Below, piece after piece: positions 14,008 to 21,446 of a stretch of 22,621 bases of DNA. Numbering within the stretch: the first letter of the stretch is position 1; every line of letters begins with the position of its first letter. Source of the stretch: a virus. The stretch spans positions 1-22,621 of the IMG/VR virus record IMGVR_UViG_3300037635_002696, one strand, 5' to 3'. The translations under genes were made by a program, and so were the position numbers. The notes under the pieces were generated by a model. It saw only the letters and a program-made list of their open reading frames with translations. It made no database searches and had not been told where the DNA came from.

Positions 14008-14399
14008 TCTATACCCATTTCTTCTGCAATATATCTTTTTAATTCATGATCGCCTACGTTCTCAGGTATTTCATTTTTATAAAATAACCTATAACTGTCA
14101 CTACCGTACTTGCCAATACCATGTAGTTGTGTAGCATCTTCTCCATCCCAGTCTTTAAACTGTTCACTCATTCGATATAATCTTTCTGCTCGAACATGTT
14201 TCATACCTAATGGAGCAATTACTTCTTCAATCTCTCTGCGTGTTGCATGTACAAGACTATCGTGTGTACTCCATTTAGCAAAGAACTTAGGTAGTACTGC
14301 TTTAACTTGTTTACGATTAGTTAGGTTCAAACAAATAACACCAACCATATGTTGCCATACGTTTGCGACTTGTTGTTGTACCATTAGTTCGTCTTTCAT
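13992..14399 (-). CDS. Minimal HhH-GPD DNA glycosylase, MBD4-like
   Basis: The 135-residue protein matches the C-terminal glycosylase domain of MBD4, which removes T or U from G mispairs. Seen: VICLNLTNRKQVKAVLPKFF (21-40) like the LNxT...V..KF block, a helix with IEEVIAPLGMKHVRAERL (57-74), the helix-hairpin-helix QLHGIGKYGSDSYRLFY (91-107), and GDHELKRY (116-123), where D117 is the expected catalytic Asp. It has no iron-sulfur Cys set and no extra domain, so it is close to the smallest possible form. It abuts the previous stop (TAAATG). It may repair or reverse base changes, possibly of the phage's own modified DNA, which is an inference. Confidence 0.8.
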   Translation of the reverse strand: MKDELMVQQQVANVWQHMVGVICLNLTNRKQVKAVLPKFFAKWSTHDSLVHATRREIEEVIAPLGMKHVRAERLYRMSEQFKDWDGEDATQLHGIGKYGSDSYRLFYKNEIPENVGDHELKRYIAEEMGIECRYY

Positions 14400-15089
14400 T
14401 TATTCCTCGTAAAAGTAAACAGAATAACCTTTGCCAGTTGTATCACCACCTTGGTTATCAACTTCGTGTTCTCCGTATGTTATACTTGATAATATTTCTT
14501 CATCGTTTGGCATTGTTTGTGAATAAAACTTAAGGTTGTTAATATCAAAAGGTTCACCTTGTAGATGTAATGTTCCTTCAAAGAAAGTACCTTTCTCAGA
14601 ACTAATCATCTGTGCATAATGTCCTTTAGGAATATTGTAACCACTATCATCAATGTCATGTTCACATGTTACATCTGTAAAGAAATCATTAAATTCACCA
14701 TCATATAATTCGTCTAATACAGTTGCAGTGTATCCAGGACCATCTACTTCTTCAATAGTCATCTTTGCATTGTCAATACTACAACCATACCAATGACATT
14801 GTTCATTGGGTGGCTCATGCCATTCACTGTGTGTTTCATATTCGCTATCCCAAAGAAAGTCTGCTTCTTGTGGTATGTCGTGTGCTTCTCTAAATTCTTC
14901 AGCACCACTCATATAGTTTTCAGCATAGATGTCATTCTCGCCGTGATTAGCATTCCACCAATCATGACATTTTTTTGTAATAGGGCACCAAGACATTTCT
15001 GCACCATACCCATAAACTTGGAAACGAAAGTACCTATCGGGTCTTTTAATAGTTTCAATAAGTTGTTGTTTTTCTTCTGTTGTAGCCAT
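14400..15089 (-). CDS. Conserved phage protein of unknown function (229 aa)
   Basis: A soluble acidic protein rich in Trp, Tyr, His and Asp, with no motif that I recognise. Notable segments are YFRFQVYGYGAEMSWCPITK at 20-39, WHEPPNEQCHWYGCSIDNAK near 90-109 (Cys and His clustered), and a beta-rich C-terminal half ending in GYSVYFYEE. The Cys/His pairs (C35, C41, C97, C102) might bind a metal, but the spacing is not a known finger. It sits between the exonuclease gene (abutting as TAGATG) and the DNA glycosylase gene, among replication and repair functions. Function unknown. Confidence 0.72.
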   Translation of the reverse strand: MATTEEKQQLIETIKRPDRYFRFQVYGYGAEMSWCPITKKCHDWWNANHGENDIYAENYMSGAEEFREAHDIPQEADFLWDSEYETHSEWHEPPNEQCHWYGCSIDNAKMTIEEVDGPGYTATVLDELYDGEFNDFFTDVTCEHDIDDSGYNIPKGHYAQMISSEKGTFFEGTLHLQGEPFDINNLKFYSQTMPNDEEILSSITYGEHEVDNQGGDTTGKGYSVYFYEE

Positions 15090-15635
15090 CTATCTTGCTT
15101 TCGTAATGTTAAAATGCTTATACGTTTGTTGTACACACTTTGCTTGATAATAACAGTCAGCAAGTGCATTGTGCAATTCTTCTTGTATTGCTTTACGTGG
15201 ATCGCTTGGCATAAGTGCAAACAATGTTCTACTATCTCTAATTTGCCAGTAGTTCCACGGAGTAGGTTTACCAATGTTCTTATACAAGTTTTGTAGTATT
15301 GCATAATCAAATAACGGACCTTGACACCATAAGTAGTCAAGACCTACGCACCATTTGTTTAATTGTTTCGTCATACTATCCATGCTTGTTCTTTCATGGT
15401 CACCAAATGCTTCGTCACGTATTTCTTTCTTTTGTTTACCCCACCATTCAAGTGTGTTGTCATCAATAGAACGTTTATACTTTTCACTTTGTTCTTCTAT
15501 ATCAAGACGTAGGTATAAAGGTGCATGTGGCTCTGCATTAGTTGTAGGATCAAACTTCATTGCTCCTAAAGTTATTACAACACTATCTGGTTCTACACCA
15601 AGTGTTTCTAAATCTATCATTCCATGTGTTGCCAT
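15090..15635 (-). CDS. 3'-5' exonuclease, DEDDh family (DexA/RNase T-like)
   Basis: A 181-residue protein with the four DEDDh exonuclease ligands: D8 and E10 in GMIDLETLG, D110 in WCQGPLFDYAIL (ExoII-like), and H155 with D160 in LHNALADC. The VVITLGAMKFDP strand follows the first motif as in related phage and bacterial exonucleases (Rv2179c-like and Exo VIII-type families). It would remove nucleotides from single-stranded 3' ends; T4 has DexA in a similar replication role. The start ATG at 15635 overlaps the polymerase stop as TAATG, so it is translated with the polymerase. Confidence 0.88.
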   Translation of the reverse strand: MATHGMIDLETLGVEPDSVVITLGAMKFDPTTNAEPHAPLYLRLDIEEQSEKYKRSIDDNTLEWWGKQKKEIRDEAFGDHERTSMDSMTKQLNKWCVGLDYLWCQGPLFDYAILQNLYKNIGKPTPWNYWQIRDSRTLFALMPSDPRKAIQEELHNALADCYYQAKCVQQTYKHFNITKAR

Positions 15636-18310
15636 TATTCACTACCTCCAAAGTCAAACAAGTTGTTGAATGTATTTTTTTGTTTAGTACTTTGCAAGTC
15701 ATAGTTTAGTGGACCAATCAAGTTACCAAGTTTATTATCAATAATTGTTTCTTCCATTGCGTCACCATCAAATGGCAAGTCTTTAAACCATTCTGGTAAA
15801 TGCAATTCATCTACAGGATATGCAACACTTGTATAACCCATTGGGTTTTGTTTTAGTTTACAAACAATAACTTTCATACCATCTACAATCTCTTGCGAGT
15901 ACTTGTCACTGTTCATACGTTTAAGTGTGTTCCAATTAATACTTGCTCTTACGTGTCCAGGCATGTTTGCTTTGCCTTGTTTCTGTTCAAGTTTCTGATA
16001 ATGTCCAATCTTGTTTGCACGTTTCGGACTACCTTTTTCATGTCCAGGACGACTCTTAAAGTCTGTACGGAATTCTGTAATACTATCAAGTATCTCATCT
16101 TCTGTGCCTTTTTGCAATACTTTAAGTAGTACTTCACTTAAGAAGTCTTGCATAAACACAGGAGTATCAGAACGTTTAAGATCTAAACCCATTGCTTTTA
16201 CTTTACCAGGCTTGCCATCTATATCACGTCTTGTACCTTCATCATCATACACAAGAATTGCATAACGTTTCTTAGTAATAAACAATCCGCTTTCACCAAC
16301 AATCTCTCTACCTGCCGCAATAACGTCCGACCTGCTTTTTGGACAATGGAATGTGTCTAACATAAACTTACCAAATGACTTGTTTGCTTCATCACAAACT
16401 TGTTCATACAGTTGTACAACACTTTCTTTAGTCCAAGGAATACTACCTTTTTCTATTTCATCTTTTAGTATTGGATATGCACTAAAGTACACTGAGTCTG
16501 TATCTCCGTATATTACACTCTTACCTACGTGATTATATTCACCTGTAATAACTTTGTTTACTTCTGCACTCATGTGCTTAACAATTTGTCTACCTGTTAG
16601 TGTAGTTGATTGTCCAATACGACCATCAAAGAATCTACAACCAGGATTAAGAATAGCACCATACAAACTGTTCAAGTTAATCTTCTTAACAAGTTGTCGC
16701 TTATCCCAAAACTCAATCTCTGCTTTGTTCTCTGCGGCCAATGCCTTCTTCTTCATAGCCTGCATTTCTTTACGTTCAGCATACCAACGTTTAAGTAGTC
16801 CAGGTATAACACCTTCAAACTCTGTTGTAAAGATTGTACCGTTAGCACTGATCATCCAAGGCTTATTACTATTAAAGATAACTTCGTTAATCTGTGCACC
16901 ACTCATTACGTCTGACTCACCATTCTCCCAGTCAACTGTAATACTGATATCTCTACGTTTCTCCATAACGGCTTCAAACTCGATAGTACCGAATCTACCT
17001 TCCCATGCACCTGCGAAACTCTTTTTCTTTAGACCCATTTGCTCACCAACGTATTTGTTAGTATGTTCAGGACGGAGTTGTCCTATAACAGTTGCTGGAT
17101 CCATATTCAAACTTCTAATAACAGATGGATATAGTGAATTCAAGTCCATTGAACCAATCCACTCATGTACTCCTACTTTTGGAAATGCAACATAGGCACC
17201 CGCGGCTGGCTCTGAACCAGGCTCACGTCTTATTCTATTTGGAACTTGTTGTCCACGTCTATGTGCTTCGTTGATAATTGCTTGTTCTGTAACTGCGACA
17301 GCACCCATAGTGGTCTGTAGCAAAACAGTATTTGCATGAGCAAGTTCATTACTAAGATCAATGAACCTTAGTTTTTTGTCCAACTTGTCCAGTAGTGCAA
17401 CGTCTTGTCTGTTGTACTCAATGAACGTTCTGAAGTCATTGTTATAAAGTGCATCAAGTGTACCTTCGTACACAGTCTTTCTTTCGCCAACTTCCATTTC
17501 GCCAATGGCATCAAGTCTGTAAGTGTGTCTTTCTTCATACGTGTATTTACGATATAATTCCAAACTATCTAAATGCACTCTGCCTATTAGGTCATAGGTT
17601 TCTTGTTGTCTACCAAACTTTTCATATTCACGTTTCTTAGGAAACTGATCAAACAAACAAAAACGTCTTGTGTCGTCTTTGCTTAATACTTTTGCTACAC
17701 GGTTAACAGTGTATGGAATATCATAACCTTCACTGTTCCAACCTGTAATAATATCACTATCTTGAATTAGATCAAGGAATGTTTTCAACATATCTCTTTC
17801 ATCTGCAAACAAGTGTGTGTTGGGGAATTCTTTACATTGTTCTACTGCTTGTTCCATTGTAAGCGTCTTAGGCGGAACTGCAAGTGTTACAAGTGTGTCC
17901 ATCCATTGTAAGTGTACAGAGATAGCAGTAATAGGCATAAACGGATCACTTGGATCAGCAAAGCCTCGTTCTGGATCATAGTCTGTCTCAATATCAAAAA
18001 ATGCTACATTTAGTTTAGGAGCATCTTGATTAAGATAGTTTTCACTTAAACATTGGAAGATAGGATTAATATCGCTTTCAAACAATTTTTTGTTCTTATT
18101 AATTGCTTGTTCTTTGCGAAAGTCTTTTGTATTCTTACATACAATTCTACTTAGGGGATCACCGTAAATACTTCTGTACTTGCCTCGTACATCGTCATAA
18201 TAAAAAGTATATTTTACAGGGTATTCAGTAAACTGGCGTTTACCGTCTTTACGTTCTACAACACGAATAATATCTGCGTTGCGATCGAAGTGTGCGTCTA
18301 CATAACTCAT
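15635..18310 (-). CDS. 43: DNA polymerase, family B (T4 gp43-like)
   Basis: An 891-residue replicative polymerase, close to the 898 of T4 gp43. 3'-5' exonuclease motifs are FFDIETD (D106, E108), ITGWNSEGYDIPY (188-200) and YNRQDVALLD (299-308, D303). Polymerase motifs are A, MDLNSLYPSV at 388-397 (D389); B, KKINLNSLYG near 542-551; and C, YGDTDSVYF at 601-609. KxRY-like and thumb segments follow, and the last residues, FNNLFDFGGSE, resemble the gp43 C-terminal peptide that binds the sliding clamp. All catalytic residues are present. The ATG has AAGGAG 8 bases upstream. No intein or break is visible. Confidence 0.98.
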   Translation of the reverse strand: MSYVDAHFDRNADIIRVVERKDGKRQFTEYPVKYTFYYDDVRGKYRSIYGDPLSRIVCKNTKDFRKEQAINKNKKLFESDINPIFQCLSENYLNQDAPKLNVAFFDIETDYDPERGFADPSDPFMPITAISVHLQWMDTLVTLAVPPKTLTMEQAVEQCKEFPNTHLFADERDMLKTFLDLIQDSDIITGWNSEGYDIPYTVNRVAKVLSKDDTRRFCLFDQFPKKREYEKFGRQQETYDLIGRVHLDSLELYRKYTYEERHTYRLDAIGEMEVGERKTVYEGTLDALYNNDFRTFIEYNRQDVALLDKLDKKLRFIDLSNELAHANTVLLQTTMGAVAVTEQAIINEAHRRGQQVPNRIRREPGSEPAAGAYVAFPKVGVHEWIGSMDLNSLYPSVIRSLNMDPATVIGQLRPEHTNKYVGEQMGLKKKSFAGAWEGRFGTIEFEAVMEKRRDISITVDWENGESDVMSGAQINEVIFNSNKPWMISANGTIFTTEFEGVIPGLLKRWYAERKEMQAMKKKALAAENKAEIEFWDKRQLVKKINLNSLYGAILNPGCRFFDGRIGQSTTLTGRQIVKHMSAEVNKVITGEYNHVGKSVIYGDTDSVYFSAYPILKDEIEKGSIPWTKESVVQLYEQVCDEANKSFGKFMLDTFHCPKSRSDVIAAGREIVGESGLFITKKRYAILVYDDEGTRRDIDGKPGKVKAMGLDLKRSDTPVFMQDFLSEVLLKVLQKGTEDEILDSITEFRTDFKSRPGHEKGSPKRANKIGHYQKLEQKQGKANMPGHVRASINWNTLKRMNSDKYSQEIVDGMKVIVCKLKQNPMGYTSVAYPVDELHLPEWFKDLPFDGDAMEETIIDNKLGNLIGPLNYDLQSTKQKNTFNNLFDFGGSE

Positions 18311-18357
18311 TCATTCTCCTTTATCCTTTGCGGCGGATATATACCAAATTGTTTCGT

Positions 18358-18618
18358 TTATTGGCCGAAAAAACCATCTTGTATAAGACCAGCAATATAT
18401 ATTATTGTAAGTCCTGCGTTTAAAATAATCAACGACTTTTCTTTCCAAAGGATGCCAACGGCTACCCAAATACTATTTGCTAATGTAAATGCGTAACTGT
18501 AGTAAGGATACATATTAAAAGCGGCCATTGTAGCGGCAACTAATAGTATTGTTGTTCCTGTCCATGCTAACCACTGATATGGTTTAGCCTGGTTCCCCTG
18601 ATCTTTTAAAGTACTCAT
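18358..18618 (-). CDS. Small three-helix membrane protein A (86 aa)
   Basis: A small integral membrane protein with three hydrophobic segments: QWLAWTGTTILLVAATMAAF, then YPYYSYAFTLANSIWVAVGI, then SLIILNAGLTIIYIAGLIQ, with a Trp-Lys-Glu-Lys turn between the second and third. The pattern (about 90 residues, three helices, small polar residues in the helices) resembles half-transporters of the SemiSWEET/PnuC type, but I see no PQ motif and cannot assign a substrate. I use ATG 18618; ATG 18639 is also open and would overlap the HAD gene by 56 bases. Membrane protein B at 19405-19686 has the same layout. Confidence 0.65.
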   Translation of the reverse strand: MSTLKDQGNQAKPYQWLAWTGTTILLVAATMAAFNMYPYYSYAFTLANSIWVAVGILWKEKSLIILNAGLTIIYIAGLIQDGFFGQ

Positions 18619-18895
18619 CTGCGTTTTTTGCCTTGTCATCTATCCAAATATCGTAGTGTGGTTTGTGAAATCTTACACTTGTATATTTTACTTCCCACTC
18701 TTCTAATTGCCTAACTGTAAACTGTGACCAATCCTTGTGCGAGTTTGCACCTCGGGCAGTCCAGTAATGTATTTCATTGCCTTCGTCATATAGTCTATTA
18801 AAATGCTCAATACGATCTTTATTTGGAATACTATTTTCATAATTACTGTTAACAGTATAACATATAGTTCCGTCGATGTCAACCATATATTTCAA
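18584..18895 (-). CDS. HAD superfamily phosphatase-like protein
   Basis: The 103-residue protein has HAD motif I as MVDIDGTIC (D6 nucleophile, D8), motif II as YWTARG (Thr in the second motif), and a late DIWIDDKA block that fits motif IV. Spacing is like small phage and bacterial HAD proteins (capsule-type phosphatases, or polynucleotide 3'-phosphatase domains of T4 Pnk type), but without a cap domain. It may dephosphorylate a nucleotide or sugar. The start appears to be TTG at 18895: GGAG lies 8 bases upstream, and the codon overlaps the previous stop as TTGA; the ATG at 18886 is an alternative with poor spacing. Confidence 0.8.
   Translation of the reverse strand: MKYMVDIDGTICYTVNSNYENSIPNKDRIEHFNRLYDEGNEIHYWTARGANSHKDWSQFTVRQLEEWEVKYTSVRFHKPHYDIWIDDKAKNADEYFKRSGEPG
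18854..18882 (-). promoter_or_regulatory. Candidate sigma70 promoter inside the HAD gene
   Basis: TTGACA (18877-18882), 17-base spacer and TATACT (18854-18859), one mismatch from consensus. The -35 box overlaps the codons for the conserved V-D-I-D motif, so the match may be forced by coding. If active, it would drive the downstream membrane protein and the DNA polymerase gene. Confidence 0.4.
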
Positions 18896-19404
18896 TATTT
18901 TGACTCCTTTGGTTCTTCAAAAAAGTGTTTATCACCCATTGCTTCACGTATCTTTCTAAATATCATATTGTGCGGATATGTTTTATAATAGTCCGTTTGA
19001 TATAATTTCTCACTTGCCTTTTTAGTTTCTGTAATTCTTTGTATAATGAATAGCCTAATTGTTGGGTCGTTTAATTCGTTTTTATAATGTTCGTAATTAT
19101 ATTCAATAAAAAGTAGATCTCTATCTACAAAGTATTGAGTCTTGCATAATCCAATTAAATCCTGACCTTCCATTCTATCTTGTACATTGTGTAATACAAT
19201 TAACAATCCGTGTGTATTATCTTCGTACGGAAAATTAAACATATTTTTCATAATGTCCATATATTGGTCAGTGTGTATAACTGGAACTTTTGAACTGTAT
19301 GCCCAAGGGCATCTTGGCACTGAGCCATCTGCTGGTTGAGATAATTCTTTAAGATGTACCTCTAACCAATCGTCAATTCGTTTTTTATTTTCTTCTGTAA
19401 TCAT
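18892..19404 (-). CDS. Unknown protein (170 aa)
   Basis: A mixed alpha/beta protein with no motif I can name. It starts with a helix (ITEENKKRIDDWLEVHLKEL), has a Cys-Pro loop VPRCPWAYSSKVPV (29-42), a helix around HTDQYMDIMKNMFNF, a central strand HGLLIVLHNV, and QDLIGLCKTQYFVDRDLLFIEYNYEH near 80-105. The fold pattern of strand, CPWA loop and later helices is compatible with a thioredoxin-like or nucleotide-binding protein, but neither is supported enough to claim. It abuts the previous membrane protein gene (TAAATG) and is coupled to the HAD gene. Confidence 0.72.
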   Translation of the reverse strand: MITEENKKRIDDWLEVHLKELSQPADGSVPRCPWAYSSKVPVIHTDQYMDIMKNMFNFPYEDNTHGLLIVLHNVQDRMEGQDLIGLCKTQYFVDRDLLFIEYNYEHYKNELNDPTIRLFIIQRITETKKASEKLYQTDYYKTYPHNMIFRKIREAMGDKHFFEEPKESKY

Positions 19405-19686
19405 TTACCACCACATAGCGGCAACACCGTAACCAAATACGTTTATTACTGCAAAGTAACCTGTTAATAACATTACCCAAGCCGCGCCTCTACGAACTGC
19501 CGCGTAGCATTGAGTTACCGATCCTACAAAGAAGAACGGATATATAATCAGCATGTTTGGATCTTTAGCATTGAAAGCCAAAGTTAAACTTGCCGCCACC
19601 GTAAATACAAAACTGATAAGTTCAAATGCAAATGCAATCTTATCACTTTTATAACTATTAATCCAAAAGTCTTTTACCTTTTGCAT
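19405..19686 (-). CDS. Small three-helix membrane protein B (93 aa)
   Basis: A 93-residue membrane protein with three hydrophobic stretches at about 17-39, 45-63 and 69-88. The block IIYPFFFVGSVTQCYAAVRRGAAW has the same turn and spacing as in membrane protein A at 18358-18618 (YPYY...WKEKS), so the two may be distant relatives. Both sit within 1 kb on the same transcript. The start overlaps the DsbA-like stop as TAATG. A transport or membrane-effector role is possible; substrate unknown. Confidence 0.75.
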   Translation of the reverse strand: MQKVKDFWINSYKSDKIAFAFELISFVFTVAASLTLAFNAKDPNMLIIYPFFFVGSVTQCYAAVRRGAAWVMLLTGYFAVINVFGYGVAAMWW

Positions 19687-19946
19687 TATTTGTCTTTGCC
19701 AACTGTAACAACAAGTGTTTCAAGATCATCAAACTCGTCAGCAACTTTATGCCAATCTTGTTTGTGTGCAATCTTAATTGCCTTGTTGATCAATGCAGGC
19801 TTAATATCTAATTCTTGAGCAACTGCTTTTACAGTTTCTCTTAGACCTTCTTGTAAGTCTTCGACTTCTCTAAGAACAGTAGCACCTTCATTTACCAATC
19901 TTTCAAGTTTGGCTTTTTCGTCACCACCATAAGTTCTGTCTGACAT
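19686..19946 (-). CDS. dsbA: DsbA-like double-stranded DNA-binding protein (T4 type)
   Basis: An 86-residue helical protein that matches the T4 DsbA layout: an acidic and charged N-terminus, EDLQEGLRETVKAVAQELDI (about 29-48), then KPALINKAIKIAHKQDWHKVADEF, as in T4 (ELGVDGKMFNRLLALYHKDNR), and an acidic end. T4 DsbA binds DNA and helps late transcription; a relationship here is by pattern, not by alignment. It is the first gene of a run behind the perfect promoter at 19979-20007 with an AGGAG site before the ATG. It is unrelated to the thiol oxidoreductase of the same name. Confidence 0.72.
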   Translation of the reverse strand: MSDRTYGGDEKAKLERLVNEGATVLREVEDLQEGLRETVKAVAQELDIKPALINKAIKIAHKQDWHKVADEFDDLETLVVTVGKDK

Positions 19947-19978
19947 AAATCATCTCCTAAGTTTTAATTATTGTGTAT

Positions 19979-20007
19979 ATTATATATTCTTTAGATACGG
20001 TTGTCAA
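19979..20007 (-). promoter_or_regulatory. Sigma70 consensus promoter for the dsbA-polymerase operon
   Basis: TTGACA (20002-20007), 17-base spacer, TATAAT (19979-19984) on the minus strand in the 73-base gap 19947-20019. Expected start near 19972, 26 bases before the ATG at 19946. It could drive the run of genes down to the polymerase. Confidence 0.9.
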
Positions 20008-20019
20008 CAGTTAATGTGA

Positions 20020-20670
20020 CTATGTGTCCAAAGTTTCGTCTTTTGATTTGTATGCCCAATCATCAGTGTGTCCTACACTCCACTTGGGTGTGTTTTCAAC
20101 TGTGTAATTTTGAGTACATACTTTAAAGTCTGGTACTTGTCTGGTTGGGTTTACAAGGCTTTGGTCTGTGAATACAGTTCTGTTATTTGGTTGTGCCGCA
20201 AACTGTCCGTTTTCTAACTTAATAATATTGAATGTTTTATGTTCCGGATCGTGTTCACTAAAATTAATATCAAGTGTTGAGTGTTGTGCATGACACGTAT
20301 CAAGTGTAAACATGTACTCGCCTTTGTGCATCTTTCTATCTTTGCCAAAGAACTCACAATCACATAGTAAAGGTTTTTTAATTAGTGTAATATCATAATC
20401 AAAACAATCCCATATTTGTAATGTGTCTAATGGTAGTTGTTCTTCTTGTTTAATATCTTCTTTCCATACAAATGCTGATATAGGAAGTTTGTCGTACAAT
20501 GCTCCGTACTCGGTTAGTAGAGTTTCAAAGTATAATGCTTTGGATTGAATGCTTCTAATGGAGATCCATATACCGGGAGTAAGTTCTCCGTGTCCCTTCT
20601 GATGATCATATAGATATTCTTTTTTAACGTATACTTCAACAGGCGGTAGGTTATGTACTAAGAAAGCCAC
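20020..20670 (-). CDS. Conserved phage protein of unknown function (216 aa)
   Basis: A soluble protein beginning with AFLVHNLPPVEVYVKKEYLYD, then GIWISIRSIQSKALYFETLL, with LPISAFVW and WDCFDYDITLI near 60-95, and a Cys/His region (LCDCEFFGKDRKMHKGEYMF). The strongly conserved-looking blocks (NLPPVEVYV, ALYFETLL, YDKLPISAF, QFAAQPNNR) recall a family in T4-like cyanophages and pelagic phages of unknown role; this is memory. The start is GTG at 20670 with AAAGGA 5 bases upstream. A candidate late promoter (20700-20707) precedes it, which suggests a structural or assembly role. Confidence 0.72.
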   Translation of the reverse strand: MAFLVHNLPPVEVYVKKEYLYDHQKGHGELTPGIWISIRSIQSKALYFETLLTEYGALYDKLPISAFVWKEDIKQEEQLPLDTLQIWDCFDYDITLIKKPLLCDCEFFGKDRKMHKGEYMFTLDTCHAQHSTLDINFSEHDPEHKTFNIIKLENGQFAAQPNNRTVFTDQSLVNPTRQVPDFKVCTQNYTVENTPKWSVGHTDDWAYKSKDETLDT

Positions 20671-20699
20671 ATGGATCCTTTGTTAATTTTGTTACAAGG

Positions 20700-20707
20700 T
20701 ATTTATG
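20700..20707 (-). promoter_or_regulatory. Candidate T4-type late promoter (CATAAATA)
   Basis: The minus strand reads CATAAATA, one base from the T4 late consensus TATAAATA; related marine phages are reported to use NATAAATA. It lies in the 60-base gap 20671-20730, and the start it implies (near 20694) would give a leader of about 24 bases before the GTG at 20670, like the other promoters here. Confidence 0.45.
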
Positions 20708-20730
20708 TGATTATGTTGTGTGGAGTGGTG

Positions 20731-21438
20731 TTATGCTGGTACGCAGTTGTTGACTCTAACTCCGCCCTTCATCTTTGTCTTAGGGCTACCAATCTTCTTA
20801 CCCTTCCAACATTTTGGATCTAAGCGTTGTTTTGCTTCGTCATACTGTTCGCCTTCAAGTGCGGCTTCGTTACCACATGTTCCACAGCAAGTCTTCTTTT
20901 TAATTTTCTCAGCAAGTACTGATGCTAAAGTTGACTTATATGATTCGTTAGTTCTTTTTAAAACCTTTTGAACATCTTTATGATCTGCTAAACCAGGCGC
21001 AAGTTTATTAATTGCCTTAACAGCACCTGTGTAATTGCCATCTTTATATCTCTTATCGTTTGCAATACCATATGCTTGTTTAATTTGTTTTGTCGAAAAC
21101 TCTTTTTCTTGAACTTGAACGTCTTCTTTTTTCTTCTTGCTACCACGATCGTGATTGTATTTTTCTGTAGTTTGTTTTGCTTCTTGTACTTCGTCAAACT
21201 TTGTTTCGTAGTCCATATGGTGATAAACACTGCCCATATAGTCTGCGGCTTTAGTAATTTTACTTTGAACCCAACCTTCAAGACCTTCACGCTCTTCTAC
21301 GCCTTTAAGCATATCATGCATCTTAATTGCGTACTTGGCAATCTTGTATAACTCTGCACGAGCCATTTGCACTTCGTGATCTGACTCAGCCTTGTATGCT
21401 AAATCTGCTAAACCTTCTTTAAGTTGTTCTGCTTTCAT
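20731..21438 (-). CDS. Lys-rich protein with Cys knuckle, possibly capsid-associated (235 aa)
   Basis: The protein starts MKAEQLKE, an eight-residue peptide ending in L-x-E, which resembles T4 capsid-targeting peptides cut by the prohead protease (see findings). A helical part follows (YKIAKYAIKMHDMLKGVEER, LEGWVQSKITKAADYMGSVY), then a basic linker GSKKKKEDVQVQEKEF, a helical segment (121-165), a Cys knuckle KTCCGTCGNEA near 183-193, and a basic tail with CWKGKKIGSPKTKMKGGVRV ending in NNCVPA. The Cys and Lys content would fit DNA or metal binding. The KMKGG block also occurs at the end of the partial gene at 22360. Function unknown. The ATG has AAAAGG upstream. Confidence 0.7.
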   Translation of the reverse strand: MKAEQLKEGLADLAYKAESDHEVQMARAELYKIAKYAIKMHDMLKGVEEREGLEGWVQSKITKAADYMGSVYHHMDYETKFDEVQEAKQTTEKYNHDRGSKKKKEDVQVQEKEFSTKQIKQAYGIANDKRYKDGNYTGAVKAINKLAPGLADHKDVQKVLKRTNESYKSTLASVLAEKIKKKTCCGTCGNEAALEGEQYDEAKQRLDPKCWKGKKIGSPKTKMKGGVRVNNCVPA

Positions 21439-21446
21439 AATAGTAT

